Below, piece by piece: positions 18,227-26,240 of a stretch of DNA of 64,000 nt. Location: positions 62,001 to 126,000 of the forward strand of contig JANQFV010000072.1 of assembly GCA_028277645.1 (NCBI GenBank). The letters run 5' to 3'. The translations under genes and the position numbers were made by a program. Below the pieces are notes generated by a model, which saw nothing but the letters and a program-made list of their open reading frames with translations, had not been told where the DNA came from and searched no databases. Numbering within the stretch: position 1 is the stretch's first letter; each line of letters starts with the position of its first letter. This DNA is from Phycisphaerae bacterium (lineage in GTDB: Bacteria; Planctomycetota; Phycisphaerae; UBA1845; Fen-1342).

Positions 18227-18595
18227 TCACTTCCACGGCTCAAGTCCAACTTCACAAGCTATTCGCCAGACGACATCATCCAGGTCCCGAAGCACTTCAT
18301 CATTCGTGAAACGTATCACGCGAACGCCGCGTTCCGCGAGAAACTGGGTTCGCTCAGCGTCGTACTGCTTCTGGTCATCGTGGCTGAGTCCGTCAAGTTC
18401 GATCGCAAGCTGCGCGGCTGCGCAGTAGAAATCAACGATATATCGACCGACTGGATACTGACGCCGAAAGCGCACACCACTGAGTTGCCCGGCACGCAGG
18501 CGTCCCCAGAGCAGTCGTTCTGGGAAAGTGGTCTCGCGGCGCAAGCGCTTCGCGCGTGTCGTCGTTGTCGGCTGAATGCGGTGTGTGCGCGCCAT
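18227..18595 (-). CDS. DUF559 (Vsr-like nuclease fold) protein
   Basis: A 122-residue protein matching the DUF559 pattern from end to end: TFPERLLWGRLR, GVRFRRQYPVGRYIVDFYC, IELDGLSHD and RGVRVIRFTNDEVL. The fold is related to very-short-patch repair and restriction endonucleases; the conserved Glu, Asp (VDF) and Glu-x-Asp (IELDG) residues are the likely metal site. Its activity is not established for the family. It interrupts an etfB-etfA-acyl-CoA dehydrogenase operon and is enclosed by oppositely oriented GGGAGG hairpin repeats, which looks like a mobile cassette. Codon use is similar to its neighbours. Confidence 0.92.
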   Translation of the reverse strand: MARTHRIQPTTTTRAKRLRRETTFPERLLWGRLRAGQLSGVRFRRQYPVGRYIVDFYCAAAQLAIELDGLSHDDQKQYDAERTQFLAERGVRVIRFTNDEVLRDLDDVVWRIACEVGLEPWK

Positions 18596-18614
18596 TCTTC
18601 AATCCGTTGGCTCT

Positions 18615-18647
18615 ATCCTCCCCTATCCCCTCCCTAAAAGGGAGGGG
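18615..18647 (-). repeat. GGGAGG hairpin repeat, copy C: right inverted repeat of the DUF559 cassette
   Basis: CCCCTCCCT (18627-18635), loop AAA, AGGGAGGGG (18639-18647), with the tail at 18615-18626 directed inward. The two stems are identical to copy B and the tail matches at 9 of 12 positions in inverted orientation. It ends 8 bases from the etfA stop codon. Confidence 0.8.
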
Positions 18648-18654
18648 GGTTAGA

Positions 18655-19689
18655 TTACTCCTTCGGGCGCTCCTTCAGTGCTTTGACCATCAAAGGAATC
18701 ACCTGATTCAAATCCCCCACAATCCCGTAGTGCGCCACGCCGAAGATCGGCGCTTCGCCGTCCCAGTTGATCGCGATGATCTTGGCCGACTCTTCCATAC
18801 CGGCCCGGTGCTGCACGGCTCCGCTGATACCGCAGGCCACGTACAACGCCGGCCGCACCGTCGTGCCCGTCTGGCCGACCTGGTGGGCCTTATCGATGAA
18901 ACCACCGTCGACCGCGGCCCGCGACGCGCCGACCGCGCCGCCGATCGCACCCGCCAGCTCGTGGACGACCTTGAAGTTCGCCTTGCTGCCGACGCCACCG
19001 CCGCCGGCGACGATCGTCCGCGCGCCCTTCAGGTTGACCTTGCGCTCCTCGCGGTGCCGCTCGATCAGCCGGACGGCGAAGTCCGCCTCCTCGAACGCGA
19101 TCTTGGTCTCGATAATCTCGCCCTTGCGCTGCACGTCGGGATCACGCAAGGCCATGACACCCTCGCGCACCGTCGCCATCTGCGGCCAGCGCTCGGGGTT
19201 GATGATCGTCGCGATGATGTTGCCGCCGAACGCGGGGCGAATCTGCAGCAACAAGTTCTTGTGAACCGTCTTGGCGGCCTTGTCGTCCACGTCCGCGATA
19301 TCGAGATCGGTGCAGTCCGCGGTCAGCCCGGCCCGCATCGCGGACGCCACCCGCGGCGCCAGATCGCGCCCCAGCGCGGTCGCGCCGAACAGCACGATCT
19401 GTGGCTTGTGCTCGGTGACCAGCGTCGTCATCACCCGCGCGTACGGCTGCGTCAGAAAGTGCTCAAGCTTCCGATCCTCAACCAGAAAGACCTTGTCGGC
19501 CCCGTGGTGGTGCAGCCGATACGCCAGCTCGCGCACGCGCCACCCCGGCAATACCGCGCTGACCTGCACGCCCAACCGATCAGCCAGCTCACGCGCCTTG
19601 CCGACCAGCTCCAGCGACACATCGTGCAACGCGCCGTCTTCCTGCTCGGCAAAGACCCACACATCACCCTGGCGATTCACTTCAATCAT
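18655..19689 (-). CDS. etfA: Electron transfer flavoprotein alpha subunit
   Basis: A 344-residue protein. The C-terminal FAD-binding domain is clear: the family signature region HQVGQTGTTVRPALYVACG and GISGAVQHRAGM (about 268-300), followed by AINWDGEAPIFGVAHYGIVGD. With EtfB it accepts electrons from acyl-CoA dehydrogenases. It is 56 bases downstream of etfB on the same strand. The start MIEVNRQGDVWVFAEQ matches the usual EtfA N-terminus. Confidence 0.95.
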   Translation of the reverse strand: MIEVNRQGDVWVFAEQEDGALHDVSLELVGKARELADRLGVQVSAVLPGWRVRELAYRLHHHGADKVFLVEDRKLEHFLTQPYARVMTTLVTEHKPQIVLFGATALGRDLAPRVASAMRAGLTADCTDLDIADVDDKAAKTVHKNLLLQIRPAFGGNIIATIINPERWPQMATVREGVMALRDPDVQRKGEIIETKIAFEEADFAVRLIERHREERKVNLKGARTIVAGGGGVGSKANFKVVHELAGAIGGAVGASRAAVDGGFIDKAHQVGQTGTTVRPALYVACGISGAVQHRAGMEESAKIIAINWDGEAPIFGVAHYGIVGDLNQVIPLMVKALKERPKE

Positions 19690-19745
19690 GTTTCATCCTG
19701 CCAAGCGGGCGTAACCCACCTTCGTACGTAGCCGGAAAGCGCGAC

Positions 19746-20660
19746 CTACCCCAACGTATGATCCACCACCAGTTCGCGAATGAGCTGGCGGAGGCCTTCT
19801 TCAGTCGGGGGAATTTCCGTGTACCCTTCCTTTGTCAGCACAATCGACTGAACGCGGTGTACCTTCGTCGGCGACCCGCTCAGGCCGCACCACTCCAGGT
19901 CCGCGTCGATGTCGTCCAAATTCCACTGCTCCAGCATCAACCCCCGCGATCGAAGCGTCTCCGCCTGGCGCTCGATCTCGGCCTCACGCTCATCGGCCGA
20001 CGCGTCTGGCAGCGCGTTCTTCGCCGCCGCTTCCAGTTCGATCCGCGTGCGGGCCTTCTTGTGCTTCATCACCCTACGCGCCGCCGCCGGCCGCGGCTCG
20101 TTGGCGGTATCGAGCACAGTCACCAGCACCGGCAGATCGACCTCGACGATCTCCCAGCCGTTGCCGACGTTCCGCCGGATGCGGGCCGTCTTGTCCGACA
20201 GCCCCAGCAGCTCTTCCAGATACGTCACCTGTGGATAGCCGAGCTTCTCGGCGAGCTGCGGCCCGACCTGGGCCGTATCGCCGTCGATCGCCTGCCGCCC
20301 GCAGAAGACGAAGTCGACATCCTTCAGCTTGCGTACGGCCTGGCTCAGGATGTAGCTGGTCGCCAGCGTATCGCTGGCCGCCGCCCGTCGATCGGTCAGC
20401 AGGATCGCCCGATCCGCGCCCCGAAAGATGCAATCCCGCAACACATCGCTCGCTTTCGGCGGCCCCATCGTCAGCACGGTCACGGTCCCGCCAAAGCGGT
20501 CCCGCAGATCCAGGGCCGTTTCGAGCGCGTGCAGGTCTTCGGGGTTGAAGATCGTCGGCAATGCCGCGCGATTGACGGTTCCGTCTTCGCGCATCGCCTC
20601 ACCGGTGACGTTCGCAGTGTCTGGCACCTGCTTCACGCATACGACGCAGTGGTAACCCAC
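19746..20660 (-). CDS. etfB: Electron transfer flavoprotein beta subunit
   Basis: A 304-residue protein, longer than the usual 250-265 because of a Glu/Arg-rich helical segment (about 205-245). MGYHCVVCVKQVPDTANV is a typical EtfB N-terminus and FCGRQAIDGDTAQVGPQLAE carries the AMP/FAD-binding loop. It forms a heterodimer with EtfA, encoded immediately downstream. Both serve the acyl-CoA dehydrogenase at the end of the operon, and the FixA-like length leaves open a bifurcating variant. Confidence 0.95.
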   Translation of the reverse strand: MGYHCVVCVKQVPDTANVTGEAMREDGTVNRAALPTIFNPEDLHALETALDLRDRFGGTVTVLTMGPPKASDVLRDCIFRGADRAILLTDRRAAASDTLATSYILSQAVRKLKDVDFVFCGRQAIDGDTAQVGPQLAEKLGYPQVTYLEELLGLSDKTARIRRNVGNGWEIVEVDLPVLVTVLDTANEPRPAAARRVMKHKKARTRIELEAAAKNALPDASADEREAEIERQAETLRSRGLMLEQWNLDDIDADLEWCGLSGSPTKVHRVQSIVLTKEGYTEIPPTEEGLRQLIRELVVDHTLG

Positions 20661-20794
20661 AGTTGGACTCCCTCAGTCTCTGCCTCGTTCCGTTCCGATC
20701 AGAGTGAAAATAGCCGCACGGCGCAAGAGCGTCAAGAAATGCCTGATTTCCCTGCACGTATATCCACTTTGGCAATCCGAGCGAGCGCCCGAAC

Positions 20795-20821
20795 GTCATT
20801 CCGAGCGCACGCGAGGAATCT
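20795..20821 (+). repeat. Dispersed repeat of the TCATTCCGA...GAGGAATCT family, in a 380-base divergent intergenic region
   Basis: GTCATTCCGAGCGCACGCGAGGAATCT recurs in variants at 26886, 26946 (inverted) and 37266 (inverted). It is an imperfect palindrome. The surrounding region between the etfB and fabI starts (20661-21041) also has a GGCTGAAGGCTGAGAGCTGACAGCC stretch but no gene or clear promoter. Confidence 0.65.
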
Positions 20822-21041
20822 AGCCACGAAACGCCACGAACTCCCGTCCGCGCGAACATCCCTCCGGCTGAAGGCTGAGAGCTGACAGCCGCCTACCCAG
20901 CTCCCACCCGTCGTCGCGATGGCGCCGCGTGCTACACCCTGCAACACCAAGCACCCGCACCTGCTTGCTTTCGCGCGCCCGATGTCTAAGCTTTGGGATC
21001 AATTTGGTGCGGTCTACAAGATTCGGGTCGAGGAGACGAGT

Positions 21042-21830
21042 GTGAAGAATATCTCGATGGGTCTCATGGATGGGAAGAAGGGCATTGTCTTCGGCGTAGC
21101 GAACGATCGCTCGCTGGCTTGGCACATCGCCGAACGCCTGCACGCCGAGGGTGCCGAGCTGGCGTTCACCCATCTGCCACCGGCGAAAATGGAACGCCGC
21201 GTGCGTATCCTGGCCGAACCGCTCGGCGCGACGTGCATCGTACCCTGTGACGTGACCGACGACGCGCAGATCAAGGCCGCCTTCCAGGAAGCCAACCGCC
21301 AGATCGGCCACCTGGACTTCATCATCCACGCCATCGCGTTCGCCAGCCGCTCGTCGCTCTCGAATCCGTTCCACAAGACCAGTCGGGCGGATTTCCTCCA
21401 GGCGATGGAGATCAGCGCGTTCTCCCTGGTCGCGCTCTGCCAGCACGGGCTGCGTTATCTCAATGAAGGCGCCAGCGTACTGACACTCAGCTACCTCGGA
21501 GCCATGAAGGTCGTGCCGCAGTACAACGTCATGGGTGTGTGCAAGGCCGCGCTCGAATCGTCCGTCCGCTACCTCGCCGCCGACCTCGGCCGCGAGAAGC
21601 ACATCCGCGTCAACGCGATCTCCGCAGGTCCGGTACAGACGCTCTCCGCCGCCGGCGTCAGTGGCTTCGACAAGATCCTCCGCCACTACCCGCAGAAGTC
21701 CCCCCTGCACCGCAACATCCGCGCCCACGAGGTCGCCACCAGCGGACTCTACTTCCTGAGCGACCTCTCCAGCGGCGTAACCGGCGAAGTGCACTACGTC
21801 GACGCGGGGTATAACACGATTGGGTGGTAG
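21042..21830 (+). CDS. fabI: Enoyl-[acyl-carrier-protein] reductase (NADH), FabI type
   Basis: A 262-residue short-chain dehydrogenase. GVANDRSLAWHIA (cofactor loop typical of FabI) lies near the N-terminus, and the catalytic Tyr-x6-Lys is seen in YNVMGVCKAALE. The C-terminal region with SGVTGEVHYVDAGYN is standard. It reduces enoyl-ACP in the last step of the fatty-acid elongation cycle. I take the GTG at 21042 as the start because AGGAG ends six bases before it and the length then matches the family; the ATGs at 21057 and 21066 lack a ribosome binding site. Divergent from etfB. Confidence 0.95.
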   Translation: MKNISMGLMDGKKGIVFGVANDRSLAWHIAERLHAEGAELAFTHLPPAKMERRVRILAEPLGATCIVPCDVTDDAQIKAAFQEANRQIGHLDFIIHAIAFASRSSLSNPFHKTSRADFLQAMEISAFSLVALCQHGLRYLNEGASVLTLSYLGAMKVVPQYNVMGVCKAALESSVRYLAADLGREKHIRVNAISAGPVQTLSAAGVSGFDKILRHYPQKSPLHRNIRAHEVATSGLYFLSDLSSGVTGEVHYVDAGYNTIGW

Positions 21831-21875
21831 AAGAAGGGGGTGAGGATCTAGGATCGAGGATTGAGGAGGCGCGAT

Positions 21876-21910
21876 GCGCGCGGCTTGGCGTAAGCATGCG
21901 GCCCGCGCGC
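21876..21910. terminator. GC-rich hairpin between convergent fabI and fpg
   Basis: GCGCGCGG (21876-21883) pairs with CCGCGCGC (21903-21910) across a 19-base loop. It follows a short GGATCTAGGATCGAGGATTGAGGA run (21844-21867) of the GGGATC-type repeat family and precedes pyrimidine-rich CCCACTTTCCCACCTTCCCACC. It is possibly a bidirectional terminator. Confidence 0.35.
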
Positions 21911-21943
21911 GGCGTGCCGTTCCCACTTTCCCACCTTCCCACC

Positions 21944-22843
21944 CTACAGGTCTTCCACCCGCCGCGGCCAGTCGTCCTTGAGCAACCGCGACAGCGACCG
22001 ATCCGCCAGCACGCGGCCGCCCGTCTGGCACTGCGGGCAGTAGTTCGTCTCGTTCTCCGCGTACCGAATCCGCTGCACCGGCGTACCGCAGTCCGGGCAC
22101 GGCTTGTCGTACCGTCCATGCACCGCGAAGTCCGGCCGAAACGCCGTAATGTCGCCAGCACCGGGAAACTTGTCACCAAATTCCGCGCGTAGCCGCTCGA
22201 TCCAGCGTGTCAGCGTCGCGCGCGTCGCGTCGTAGAGCCGCGTGATCTGCTCGTCATTCATCTTGTTCGTCAATAGGATCGGCGACAGCCGCGCCGCGTG
22301 CAGAATCTCGTCCGAGTACGCGTTGCCGATCCCCGCAAACAAGCGCGGATCCGTCAAACTCCGCTTGAGCGTGTGATTCTCCCGCCGCAACTCGTCGGCG
22401 AACGCATCCCGATCCGCAGTCAGCACTTCGAGCCCCCCAGGATCCAAAGCGGCCAGCGCAGCTACGCCGCGCACCACCTGAATAGAAGCCCGCTTCTGCG
22501 TCCCCGCCTCGGTCAGCGCAAGCGTCCCGTCGGCAAAATCAAAGTAAGCCAACCCAATCTTCCCCCCAACCTTTCCACCACGCTGAACCCACCTAAACCG
22601 CCCGGCAATCATCAAATGAAAAACGACGAACAGGGCCTCTTCTTCCTTCGTGTCTACTTTTAAGACAATCCTCTTCCCCACCCGCCGCACGCCAACAACG
22701 GACCGCCCAACAACCTCCTCAACCCCCGGCTCCACTGACCGAAGAACAAACGGGCTGACAATCCGCACATCCTCGATCACGCATCCAACAACCCGCCGCT
22801 CAAGCGCGTCCAGATAAATCGTGATGTCAGGTAGTTCGGGCAC
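21944..22843 (-). CDS. Formamidopyrimidine-DNA glycosylase/endonuclease VIII family protein
   Basis: A 299-residue H2TH DNA glycosylase. It begins MPELPDI, so the N-terminal Pro nucleophile and following Glu are present. The H2TH region includes LTDPRLFAGIGNAYSDEILHAA, and a C-terminal zinc finger has two Cys pairs (CPDC and CPQC) separated by about 19 residues. It excises oxidised bases and cleaves abasic sites. The 299-residue length and divergent zinc-finger spacing leave open whether it is MutM or a Nei-like subfamily, so no symbol is given. Its 5' end overlaps by 23 bases the truncated dockerin frame on the other strand. Confidence 0.92.
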   Translation of the reverse strand: MPELPDITIYLDALERRVVGCVIEDVRIVSPFVLRSVEPGVEEVVGRSVVGVRRVGKRIVLKVDTKEEEALFVVFHLMIAGRFRWVQRGGKVGGKIGLAYFDFADGTLALTEAGTQKRASIQVVRGVAALAALDPGGLEVLTADRDAFADELRRENHTLKRSLTDPRLFAGIGNAYSDEILHAARLSPILLTNKMNDEQITRLYDATRATLTRWIERLRAEFGDKFPGAGDITAFRPDFAVHGRYDKPCPDCGTPVQRIRYAENETNYCPQCQTGGRVLADRSLSRLLKDDWPRRVEDL

Positions 22844-23456
22844 CAGTGATGAGGCTATTTCAGTGTCAGGCGAGGATCAAGGCATCGGAACGGAACCCTC
22901 TCTCAACCTCTGCCGCCAGCCGTATAATGAGGTTGTCCTCGTTACGAATCCCGATCTCGCCTGTTCTGAGGTGGCGATCGGCAAGTTCCTGCCGGATCAG
23001 CCGTACGACTTCTCGATCTACGGGGGCTACCGGATCGAACTGCTCGCCGGCGGCGGCGTGATTGCCGCCGACAGCGACACAATGGAGCCGGATACCGGCA
23101 GCTTTCGCGATGCATTCGCGACGGTTTTGTCGACGGAGGTGTTGCCGGCGCTGCTTGGCCAGCCGCTTGCGGTCCGTCTGACGATCTCCGCGACGGAGGA
23201 AGATCGCTCCACGCATTTCGATTTCGTGCGGTTGATGCGGCGGTCGTTGTTGTGGGGTGACGCCGACCACGATAGTGACGTCGATCTCGCTGACTTCCAG
23301 CTATTACTGGACTGCTTCGCCGGGCCGGGTAATCCGCCCGATCCACCGTCACCAACGACCGCGCCGCAGTGCCTGGACGCGTTTGACGGCGAACCGGACA
23401 TGGATGTGGATCTGGTGGACGTTGCCACGTTCCAGACGAGTTTCACCGGGAGTTGA
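22821..23456 (+). pseudogene. 5'-truncated dockerin-type exported protein
   Basis: The open frame from GTG 22821 gives 211 residues, but the first 33 are non-coding in character and antisense to the start of the glycosylase gene. From about 22920 (PYNEVVLVTNPD) onward the sequence reads as an extracellular domain like those in planctomycete exported proteins, ending in two Asp-rich loops (DHDSDVDLADFQLLLDCF and MDVDLVDVATFQTSFTG). There is no signal peptide and no ribosome binding site, so the 5' half has probably been lost. An intact but unusual small gene cannot be excluded. Confidence 0.5.
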
Positions 23457-23507
23457 CGCCCTGCGTACATTGGCCAGAGACTCCCGCCGAGTAATCGGGA
23501 TCAAGTC

Positions 23508-24611
23508 ATGTTGGCTGTCCTGAACGCCCAAGTCAGGAACACTGGATCCACGCGGCTCACATTGGCGGTTTTGGCCGCGACGATCGCGCTGCTGCCCGCA
23601 GGCGCGCAGGCGGACGGTCCGCCGGTCCGAGCCGTAGTGCAAAAACCGCGTCACTGCGGAGTAGCGTGCGCCGAGACCATCCTGCGGGCCTACCGAAACC
23701 GCCGACCGTGGACGCGGCAGACGGCGTTGGCTGCCACGTTGTGCGCCCGGATGCCCGAGTTCAAGTGGCGTCGGCCAGCCGCGGATGAAGCGATCGAGAC
23801 CTACTATCCGGACTTCCAGGAAACCTACCAGCCGGAGCTGGCCGAGTTGCTGATCGACCGCGGCTATTGTGTGATCTCCACGCGCAGCTCCATAGATCGC
23901 GAGACAAAGAAGGTCACGCTGCACGTGTGGGAGTTGCTCCAAGACCACCTCGCTCAGAATCACATGGCGATCATCCACGTGCCGGGGCACTACCTGGTCG
24001 TCACGGGCATCGATCCCGAGCAACGGATCGTCTACTTCGTGGATCCCTGGCGGGCCAAGGAGGTGTTCTCCACCAACTTCAGCGCGTTCGCTGGCGGCCA
24101 GTCGTTCCACACGACGCGCTTCGGCAAGCCGCGCCCGGGTTGGGATGGCCGCATGTTGATCTTCTGGAAGGGAGCGCCGCGGAATCACCCGGACCACTGC
24201 CCCGTCTGCCGCGCGGCGACGACGGGAAAGACATATGCCTACTGCCGTAAGTGTCGCTGCTACATCGACCGCCGCCCGCACAACCGCGTGCAGCGCGCCA
24301 TCGACGTTCTTGTCACCTGTCGGCGTGACGAGACACTGACCAATCTGAGCCGCGCTCGCGTGCGTACCGCGTTCCGGCGCCTCGAACAGGAAGACCGGTT
24401 CCGTACCACCGATCTCCGCGCCGCGCTGCTCCACTACCCGCTCTCGACGAGCGTCGAGCGACGGTTCGCCACGCTCCACCGCTACGCGGAGGCGCATGCG
24501 ATCGACCTGTCACCACTTTCCGTCGCCGACCTGATTGCTGTGGTTACGTCCCAGGACGACTGGCGCGAAGCAGTCCAGACACGGCTGGCGAGCCGTAAAC
24601 CGACACCGTGA
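23508..24611 (+). CDS. Exported C39-like cysteine peptidase with zinc-ribbon and helical C-terminus
   Basis: A 367-residue protein. Residues 15-36 form a signal peptide. Gln45 and Cys50 in QKPRHCGVACAETILRAY, His161 in VPGHYLVVTGID and Asp179 in VDPW match the oxyanion Gln, Cys, His and Asp positions of papain-fold C39 peptidases. Residues 231-251 hold CPVC-x11-CRKC, a zinc-ribbon-like pair, unusual for an exported protein. The last 110 residues are Arg-rich and helical. No ABC transporter or bacteriocin precursor lies next to it, so a role in peptide export is not supported; a periplasmic or surface peptidase is more likely. Confidence 0.75.
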   Translation: MLAVLNAQVRNTGSTRLTLAVLAATIALLPAGAQADGPPVRAVVQKPRHCGVACAETILRAYRNRRPWTRQTALAATLCARMPEFKWRRPAADEAIETYYPDFQETYQPELAELLIDRGYCVISTRSSIDRETKKVTLHVWELLQDHLAQNHMAIIHVPGHYLVVTGIDPEQRIVYFVDPWRAKEVFSTNFSAFAGGQSFHTTRFGKPRPGWDGRMLIFWKGAPRNHPDHCPVCRAATTGKTYAYCRKCRCYIDRRPHNRVQRAIDVLVTCRRDETLTNLSRARVRTAFRRLEQEDRFRTTDLRAALLHYPLSTSVERRFATLHRYAEAHAIDLSPLSVADLIAVVTSQDDWREAVQTRLASRKPTP

Positions 24612-24754
24612 CCACAGCACGAACGCAAGATAACAGCCCACTATTCCTCTGACCCCGCGCGCCGAATCAGCCGCCCGTACCGAGCTGCAATAGATGTTGG
24701 CTGTCCCTCTTTTCCCCTTCTGTTCCCCGTGTCCCGTCCCTCCGTGTCCTAGCC

Positions 24755-25393
24755 CTATTTAGTCTTTGGGCTGGGTTCCTTCGGTGACCGTTTGGCGAGC
24801 GTCGCTTCATGGAAGATCGCGACCTCCGCGTACCCATAAAGCAACAACAGTACGATATAGCTGCACAGCGCCGCGACCGCCGTCACCCACCATGGCCACT
24901 GTGCATGGCTTGCCATTACGAACAGCACTATACATATTGGGCAGAGCGCTGACCTGAGGATACGCCCCGTTTGCCGACGCTTCGAGACTTCGGCAGCGAT
25001 ACGTTCATCTGGACCACGCAACGTCTTGGCGATCTCATCAACGTACTGCTTGTTGATGTTCGCCCACTTCGTCTTGTCGTCCAAGCGATCTTTCGCAAAA
25101 AGCTGAAGAAGCGGTGGGCGCAGCGCCACTTTAGACACGTCATCGAGCAAGAACCTCGCGCCGACGTTCCCTACGGCTCCCAGCATGTAGGAACAGGCTA
25201 CGAACGAGATTGCTAGCAATGCCGCTTGGCCCTCGAGCGGTCCGGGATCAACTGACCAGCCGGCTACGACTGCGGAGAGTAGAACGATTCCGGGGATTAG
25301 ATTCTCAAGATGTAGGTCGAACTTCTCCCAATTCACTTCTGCGTCCTCATGGTGTACAGGCGTGCCCAACTCGGCCGGATAGCACGATCTCAT
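24755..25393 (-). CDS. Unknown membrane protein in an accessory segment
   Basis: About 212 residues from ATG 25393 (a TTG at 25525 gives 256 residues; neither has a good ribosome binding site). Two hydrophobic segments near the N-terminus (LIPGIVLLSAVVAGW and LLAISFVACSYMLGAVG), a charged 60-residue cytosolic helix with LDDKTKWANINKQYVDEIAK, then two more membrane segments (ICIVLFVMASHAQWPWWVTAVAAL and SYIVLLLLYGYAEVAIF). G+C is visibly lower than in neighbouring genes. The layout recalls small accessory or effector membrane proteins but no family is assigned. Confidence 0.6.
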   Translation of the reverse strand: MRSCYPAELGTPVHHEDAEVNWEKFDLHLENLIPGIVLLSAVVAGWSVDPGPLEGQAALLAISFVACSYMLGAVGNVGARFLLDDVSKVALRPPLLQLFAKDRLDDKTKWANINKQYVDEIAKTLRGPDERIAAEVSKRRQTGRILRSALCPICIVLFVMASHAQWPWWVTAVAALCSYIVLLLLYGYAEVAIFHEATLAKRSPKEPSPKTK

Positions 25394-25766
25394 CACCAAG
25401 TTACTCGTTGGCCGTGTAGGAAGCCAGTAGTCGGGCAGTTTCCCACAGATTCTGGTCTGACGGAAAGCCTGAAGCAGAACGTCCGCGAGCAGGCGCAGCG
25501 CTACTCGGGAAGCTTCGAACAGCAAGACCTGAAGGAACAGGTCGCGGCCCTCAGGGAATTAAGGACGGTGGACTGGGAAGAATTGGGGGTGGCAGTGCCG
25601 CTGAGAGACTATTGCCGTCGCAGCCTATTTGCGCTTCAATATGCTAGGCGACGACGCGTGGCATGCTGGGACGGCAGGAGCGATAGATGGTGGATGTCCC
25701 GGTTTGTCCGCCGGGTCGTCACGGTCTGTCGAAGCAACACCGCCCACATTCTGGTGGAGAAGCTAA
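25394..25766. other. Intergenic region, possible gene remnant
   Basis: A 373-base stretch between divergent accessory genes. On the plus strand one frame contains a coding-like helical stretch (QRYSGSFEQQDLKEQVAALR near 25496-25555) without a credible start, and it loses coding character before 25767. It may be a relic of an older gene. No promoter or RNA was recognised. Confidence 0.35.
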
Positions 25767-26129
25767 ATGAAACGAGACATGGATCTCGTCCGCAGAATCC
25801 TGCTCGAAATCGAAGCGCACAAACATGGGTTTGCGCCCTCGCGACTCGTTTTCGACGGCTGCGATGATGAAGTCGTCGCCTACCATGTACATCTGATGGG
25901 CCAAGCCAGGCTCTTGAATGTAAAAACCTATGGCTCTTCGAGTACGAAGTCGCCGAGCGCGATTCCGATCAGCATGACTTGGGAGGGGCATGAGTTCCTT
26001 GATGCAGCGCGACCTGAGTCGATATGGAATCAAGCCAAGGAACGCGTCGGCGCCGAACTGGCTTCCGTCCCATTTGAGGTGTTCAAAGCCCTCCTGCTTG
26101 CGCTCGCAGCAGAATCACTTGGCCTCTAG
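25767..26129 (+). CDS. DUF2513 domain protein
   Basis: A 120-residue protein beginning MKRDMDLVRRILLEIEAHK, the characteristic DUF2513 N-terminus, followed by the two-strand region VVAYHVHLMGQARLLNV and MTWEGHEFLDAARPESIW, typical of this small winged-helix-like family found often in prophages and genomic islands. GGAG lies seven bases upstream. It probably binds DNA or acts as a regulator, but the function is not established. It is part of an accessory stretch with the membrane protein at 24755. Confidence 0.9.
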   Translation: MKRDMDLVRRILLEIEAHKHGFAPSRLVFDGCDDEVVAYHVHLMGQARLLNVKTYGSSSTKSPSAIPISMTWEGHEFLDAARPESIWNQAKERVGAELASVPFEVFKALLLALAAESLGL

Positions 26130-26240
26130 CCGTAGCGTCGTTCCGTCAGTTCAAGGCAAATGAGGCCGCTTGCAGTGAGCGCCAATTACCTCCCCAAGTA
26201 GCGCATCTCTGCGCCCTCTGCGCCCTCTGTGCCTCTGTGG

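Noticed and set aside
20820..22100. A 426-codon frame antisense to fabI
   Set aside because: fabI and the glycosylase account for this DNA; the frame has no homology features and low coding character.
23508..24611. Bacteriocin export system based on the C39 peptidase
   Set aside because: No ABC transporter, precursor peptide or accessory gene lies near it, and the protein has its own signal peptide.
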